Shown: in pieces, positions 7,209 through 9,057 of the stretch
Layout of the letters: each line of letters begins with the position of its first letter
Numbering within the stretch: the stretch's first letter is position 1
From: an uncultured Streptomyces sp.
Lineage (GTDB): Bacteria > Actinomycetota > Actinomycetes > Streptomycetales > Streptomycetaceae
Direction: 5' to 3'
DNA: 9,057 nucleotides
Assembly: GCA_946480485.1 (NCBI GenBank)
Contig: CAMLJW010000198.1
Location: forward strand, 1-9,057
The notes under the pieces: model-generated
Databases searched by the model: none
What the model was told of the DNA's origin: nothing
The model's input: the letters and a program-made list of their open reading frames with translations, nothing else
Made by a program: the position numbers and the translations under genes

Positions 7209-7982
7209 TCAGATCGGGTTGCGCGCTGCGCTCAGCCAGCCGCCGTCGATCACCATGGCGCTGCCGTGGATGAAGGCGGCGTCGTCGCCGGCGAGGTAGA
7301 TCGCGAGCCGGGCGATCTCCCGGGGCTGGCCCCAACGGCGGGCGGGCGTACGGGCGATCTCGGTCTCGCTGTCGGGAAGCGTGTCGGAGCCGCCGTCCGG
7401 AGCCGCAAGATTCGTGTATGTGGCACCCGGGCAGATGGCGTTCACGCGAATGCCGTGATGCCCGTAGTCGAAAGTCAGTTGGCGGGTCAGTCCAAGGACA
7501 CCGTGCTTCGAAGCTGTGTAGGCGGTGCCGCCGCCCGCGGCGCTGAACGACGATATGGATGCGGTGTTGACGATGGCACCCGTGGACCGCGGCAACATGC
7601 TGTTCCGGATGACGGAGCGGGCCATCAGAAAGGGGCCCGTCAGGTTGACCGCGAGGGTGCGGTTCCACTCGTCCAGGGAGATCTCGTGGGCCGGGCGGAA
7701 GCTGTCGATGATTCCCGCGTTGTTACAGAGGACGTCGATCTGGCCGGACCATGCGAGGATCTTCGCGACACAGGTCTCGACGGATGTCTCATCGGCCACG
7801 TCGGTGGTCACTGCGATCGCCCGGTCACCGGCGTCGGCTTCTTCGACGACCTCGCGGACATTGTCCGCGTTGATATCGACGGCTGCGACGCGCGCGCCTT
7901 CGAGGAGGAACTCGTTCACCATGGCACGGCCCATTCCTGAGCCTGCCCCGGTTATCAAAACGACTTTGTCTTTGAGGGACAT
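7209..7982 (-). CDS. Classical short-chain dehydrogenase/reductase (SDR family oxidoreductase)
   Basis: The 257-aa soluble protein is a classical SDR. The cofactor loop is TGAGSGMG (residues 11-18) and the acidic D36 at the end of strand beta-2 (AAVDIN) favours NAD+ over NADP+. NNAG is at 87-90 and N113 lies in AVNLTGPF. The catalytic set is S142, Y155 and K159 (YTASK), followed by the PG motif (CPGATYTN) and the C-terminal DGGW. It oxidises an alcohol or reduces a carbonyl; the substrate cannot be read from the sequence. ATG 7982 is preferred over an in-frame GTG at 7994, because GGTAGGTG lies about 10 nt before the ATG but overlaps the GTG. It is transcribed away from the P450 remnant across a palindrome-rich region, and the two may have shared a regulator. 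A terminator-like hairpin follows the stop, so it is probably separate from pntAB. Confidence 0.9.
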   Translation of the reverse strand: MSLKDKVVLITGAGSGMGRAMVNEFLLEGARVAAVDINADNVREVVEEADAGDRAIAVTTDVADETSVETCVAKILAWSGQIDVLCNNAGIIDSFRPAHEISLDEWNRTLAVNLTGPFLMARSVIRNSMLPRSTGAIVNTASISSFSAAGGGTAYTASKHGVLGLTRQLTFDYGHHGIRVNAICPGATYTNLAAPDGGSDTLPDSETEIARTPARRWGQPREIARLAIYLAGDDAAFIHGSAMVIDGGWLSAARNPI

Positions 7983-8060
7983 TTTGGCACGCACCTACCG
8001 TTCATCCGTCTTTTTTGGGGATGGGTGGATTCCGGTCGTTTCACTGACCGGCACCGCGAG

Positions 8061-8082
8061 AGATCCCGTTCTACGGGATTTT
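8061..8082. promoter_or_regulatory. Inverted repeat ATCCCG-N5-CGGGAT with T-run
   Basis: atcccg (8063-8068) and cgggat (8074-8079) are exact reverse complements. The stem can extend by A8061-T8081 with a G-T wobble, and TTTTC follows on the plus strand. It resembles a small intrinsic terminator for a rightward transcript, but no gene to its left reads that way. An operator about 80-100 bp upstream of the SDR start is therefore equally likely. Confidence 0.4.
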
Positions 8083-8098
8083 CTAATGACAATGCGGG

Positions 8099-8111
8099 TA
8101 GTCACTGACTA
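8099..8111. promoter_or_regulatory. 13-bp dyad TAGTCA-C-TGACTA, candidate operator
   Basis: Six-base arms are exact reverse complements around a single central C. It lies in the AT-rich patch about 117 bp upstream of the SDR start codon. An overlapping dyad taac-attg-gtta follows at 8110-8121. Half of the site, tcactgac, recurs at 8041-8048. Confidence 0.35.
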
Positions 8112-8127
8112 ACATTGGTTAAATAAG

Positions 8128-8174
8128 GCGGTCAAGACCGCATCGCGGCATCTTCGGACGAAGGCGGTCCGAAG
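8128..8174. repeat. Two adjacent inverted repeats
   Basis: gcggtc-aa-gaccgc spans 8128-8141. cttcggac (8152-8159) and gtccgaag (8167-8174) flank a 7-nt loop. Both have perfect arms. They may be parts of regulatory sites or of a leader RNA of the rightward transcript. Confidence 0.4.
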
Positions 8175-8186
8175 TTGGACGTCTGA

Positions 8187-8202
8187 CGTGAGCCAGGTCA
8201 CA
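8187..8202. promoter_or_regulatory. CRP-like site CGTGA-N6-TCACA
   Basis: The sequence cgtga gccagg tcaca matches the Crp/Fnr-family dyad TGTGA-N6-TCACA at 9 of 10 positions. Actinobacterial Crp proteins are known to bind such sites. It sits about 145 bp upstream of the P450 start. A chance match in a region of this size is possible. Confidence 0.35.
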
Positions 8203-8249
8203 TCCAGCTCCTTGGGCTTGCTGTCTGGGGCTCCGGCGTGGTGAATGTT

Positions 8250-8269
8250 GCTAACTATCGATAGTTAGC
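8250..8269. promoter_or_regulatory. Perfect 20-bp palindrome, probable operator
   Basis: gctaactatcgatagttagc equals its own reverse complement over all 20 bases. It is AT-rich in the centre and lies about 80 bp upstream of the P450 start codon. This size and symmetry are typical for dimeric repressors such as the TetR family, and a TetR gene begins 630 bp away. Whether that protein binds here is inference. Confidence 0.65.
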
Positions 8270-8335
8270 CACGTCGAGTGCCCGGTTGGCTAGCCCCCGT
8301 CACGTTCCGATGGCCTGTGAATCCGGCGCTGCCCC

Positions 8336-8341
8336 AGGAGG
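8336..8341 (+). promoter_or_regulatory. Ribosome binding site of the P450 gene
   Basis: AGGAGG lies 6 nt before ATG 8348, an ideal spacing. The translation signal of the truncated gene is therefore intact. Confidence 0.8.
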
Positions 8342-8347
8342 CGACCC

Positions 8348-8803
8348 ATGAACCTGTCGACCGAGGACACATATCTTCCGTGGAGCGATCCGCAGTTCCG
8401 GACGGACCCGTACCCGTGGTACCGCAGGCTGCAGCAGGATTTCCCCGTGTACGAACTGGAGGGCACGTACGTCGTCAGCCGGTACGAGGATATCGTCCGG
8501 TACCTGAAACTCCCGATCATGAGCGTCGAGACGGCCTGGGCCAACCAGGGTCCGTGGGCCTACGTGAGCGACACCATGCTCGGCGTGGATCCGCCGGAGC
8601 ACACCGCGCGGCGTCGGCACACCAACAAGTGGTTCACCCCGAAACTGGTCCGGGAGTGGGCGCGGACCACCGCCGAGGTGGCCGGCCAGGCGCTGGACCG
8701 GGTCGGCGAGGACGGGTTCATCGAGGCTTGGACAGAACTCGCAGCACTGCCGACGCACGCCACCATGTGCCGCGTACTGGGCCTGCCGGACGACGATGCC
8801 CCG
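8348..8803 (+). pseudogene. Cytochrome P450, N-terminal fragment (truncated)
   Basis: About 152 residues match the N-terminal third of a class I bacterial P450 (normally ~400 aa). They include TDPYPWYRRLQQD (helix A region), YVVSRYEDIVRYL (beta-1/helix B), GVDPPEHTARRRHTNKWFTP (the B-C loop and helix C, with H85 and R89 where heme propionates are usually bound), and CRVLGLPDDDA (helix D-E). After about nucleotide 8803 similarity stops. The frame stays open to 9016, but the rest is Arg/Ala-rich and overlaps the TetR promoter and gene in another phase. The I-helix oxygen motif, ExxR and the heme-ligand Cys are absent, so it cannot be a working P450. Start and ribosome binding site are intact, so loss looks recent. 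It diverges from the SDR gene. The substrate is unknown. Confidence 0.85.
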
Positions 8804-8812
8804 GCTCGAGGG

Positions 8813-8828
8813 CAGGTGCCCACACCTG
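8813..8828. promoter_or_regulatory. 16-bp inverted repeat CAGGTG-CCCA-CACCTG, candidate TetR operator
   Basis: caggtg (8813-8818) and cacctg (8823-8828) are exact reverse complements around a 4-nt spacer. The site lies 10 bp before a TAGTAT hexamer and about 73 bp before the TetR start. That position fits autoregulation, which is common in this family. It also sits next to the point where P450 homology ends. Confidence 0.45.
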
Positions 8829-8838
8829 ACCGGCGGGC

Positions 8839-8844
8839 TAGTAT
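8839..8844 (+). promoter_or_regulatory. Possible -10 element of the TetR gene
   Basis: TAGTAT fits the TAnnnT pattern of actinobacterial -10 elements and lies 56 bp before the TetR start. No good -35 hexamer is seen 16-18 bp upstream, so this is a weak call. Confidence 0.3.
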
Positions 8845-8880
8845 GCGCCTACTGAGCACCAGGGCACTCACTGCCCGGGC

Positions 8881-8889
8881 AAGGAGGTG
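8881..8889 (+). promoter_or_regulatory. Ribosome binding site of the TetR gene
   Basis: AAGGAGGTG is fully complementary to the 16S anti-Shine-Dalgarno. It ends 11 nt before ATG 8901 and favours this start over the in-frame ATG at 8970. Confidence 0.65.
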
Positions 8890-8900
8890 GCGAGCAGACA

Positions 8901-9057
8901 ATGGGGCGCGAAGCGGTGCCACGGGGTCCCAGGCCACTCGTGGCGACCGGGAGCGGGAAGCGCCCGCGGATGTCGGCGGAGGAGCGCCGCACGCAGATCC
9001 TTGCGGCCGCACGTGAGGTCTTCCTCGCTGACGGAATGGCTGGCGCCCGCACCCGTC
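8901..9057 (+). CDS. TetR-family transcriptional regulator (N-terminal part, 3' end outside window)
   Basis: The first 52 residues are visible. A basic Arg/Pro/Gly-rich extension of about 23 residues precedes MSAEERRTQILAAAREVF, the first helix of a TetR DNA-binding domain. ADGMAGARTR continues toward the second helix, where TetR proteins usually read G-[FYM]-x-x-[AT]-[ST]/R-x-x-[DE]-I. The HTH recognition helix and the ligand domain lie beyond the window. Start ATG 8901 is set by AAGGAGGTG; ATG 8970 would give a protein without the basic extension, more like the usual family N-terminus, and is a reasonable alternative. An inverted repeat at 8813-8828 may be its operator, and the 20-bp palindrome at 8250-8269 may be another target. 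It likely controls the adjacent oxidative genes or an efflux gene outside the window. Confidence 0.85.
   Translation, partial: MGREAVPRGPRPLVATGSGKRPRMSAEERRTQILAAAREVFLADGMAGARTR

Larger units (their letters stand above)
7983..8347. promoter_or_regulatory. Divergent intergenic region between SDR and P450 genes
   Basis: 365 bp holding the promoters of two diverging genes. It includes an AT-rich patch (about 8080-8127) in a GC-rich surrounding and at least six inverted repeats between 8061 and 8269, listed separately. No convincing -35/-10 pair was identified for either gene. The density of dyads suggests several protein-binding sites. Confidence 0.55.

Noticed and set aside
6865..7299. Plus-strand 144-codon frame across the pntA-SDR gap
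   Set aside because: Runs into the SDR gene on the opposite strand, lacks a ribosome binding site and shows no motif.
8804..9016. C-terminal 70 residues of the P450 frame as real P450 sequence
   Set aside because: No I-helix, ExxR or Cys-ligand motif; composition is Arg/Ala-rich and the DNA codes for the TetR N-terminus in another frame.

Overview
The window is GC-rich throughout. It has GC-ending codons, GTG as well as ATG starts, strong AAGGAGG-type ribosome binding sites and hairpins without clear T-tracts in gene ends. It also carries NCS1, CocE, SDR, P450 and TetR genes. All of this points to a chromosomal stretch of a high-GC actinobacterium (Streptomyces or Pseudonocardiales type). 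The genus cannot be fixed from the sequence alone. No tRNA, rRNA, CRISPR array or intact mobile element was seen.

Layout: (i) 1-80 is the tail of an unrecognised gene on +, followed by a perfect 11-bp hairpin. (ii) 199-1773 (+) is an NCS1-type nucleobase/cation symporter with an unusual four-cysteine (CxxC...CxxC) C-terminal tail. (iii) 1815-3426 (+) is a CocE/NonD-family alpha/beta hydrolase that is broken twice: a 1-nt loss near 2050, and an internal deletion plus frame change near 2960-2968. The catalytic Ser, Asp and His codons all survive. (iv) 3427-3902 is a gene-poor region with a long imperfect hairpin and other inverted repeats. It ends in a hairpin that terminates the opposing operon. 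(v) 3903-6853 (-) is pntAB, the proton-translocating NAD(P) transhydrogenase. PntA is the fused, E. coli-like form. (vi) 7209-7982 (-) is a classical short-chain dehydrogenase (SDR) with its own terminator-like hairpin. (vii) 7983-8347 is a divergent intergenic region unusually dense in inverted repeats, including a perfect 20-bp palindrome and a CRP-like site. (viii) 8348-~8803 (+) is the N-terminal third of a cytochrome P450; the rest is gone. (ix) 8901-9057 (+) is the start of a TetR-family regulator that runs off the window, preceded by a promoter-like hexamer and a 16-bp inverted repeat.

Interpretation: the SDR, P450 and TetR genes look like a regulated catabolic or xenobiotic-oxidation locus. 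The hydrolase and the P450 are both decayed, so the locus appears to be eroding. The core pntAB operon is intact and would supply NADPH. I found no clearly new biological system. The most unusual items are the zinc-ribbon-like tail on the transporter, the microhomology deletion scar in the hydrolase, and the palindrome-rich divergent promoter next to a truncated P450.
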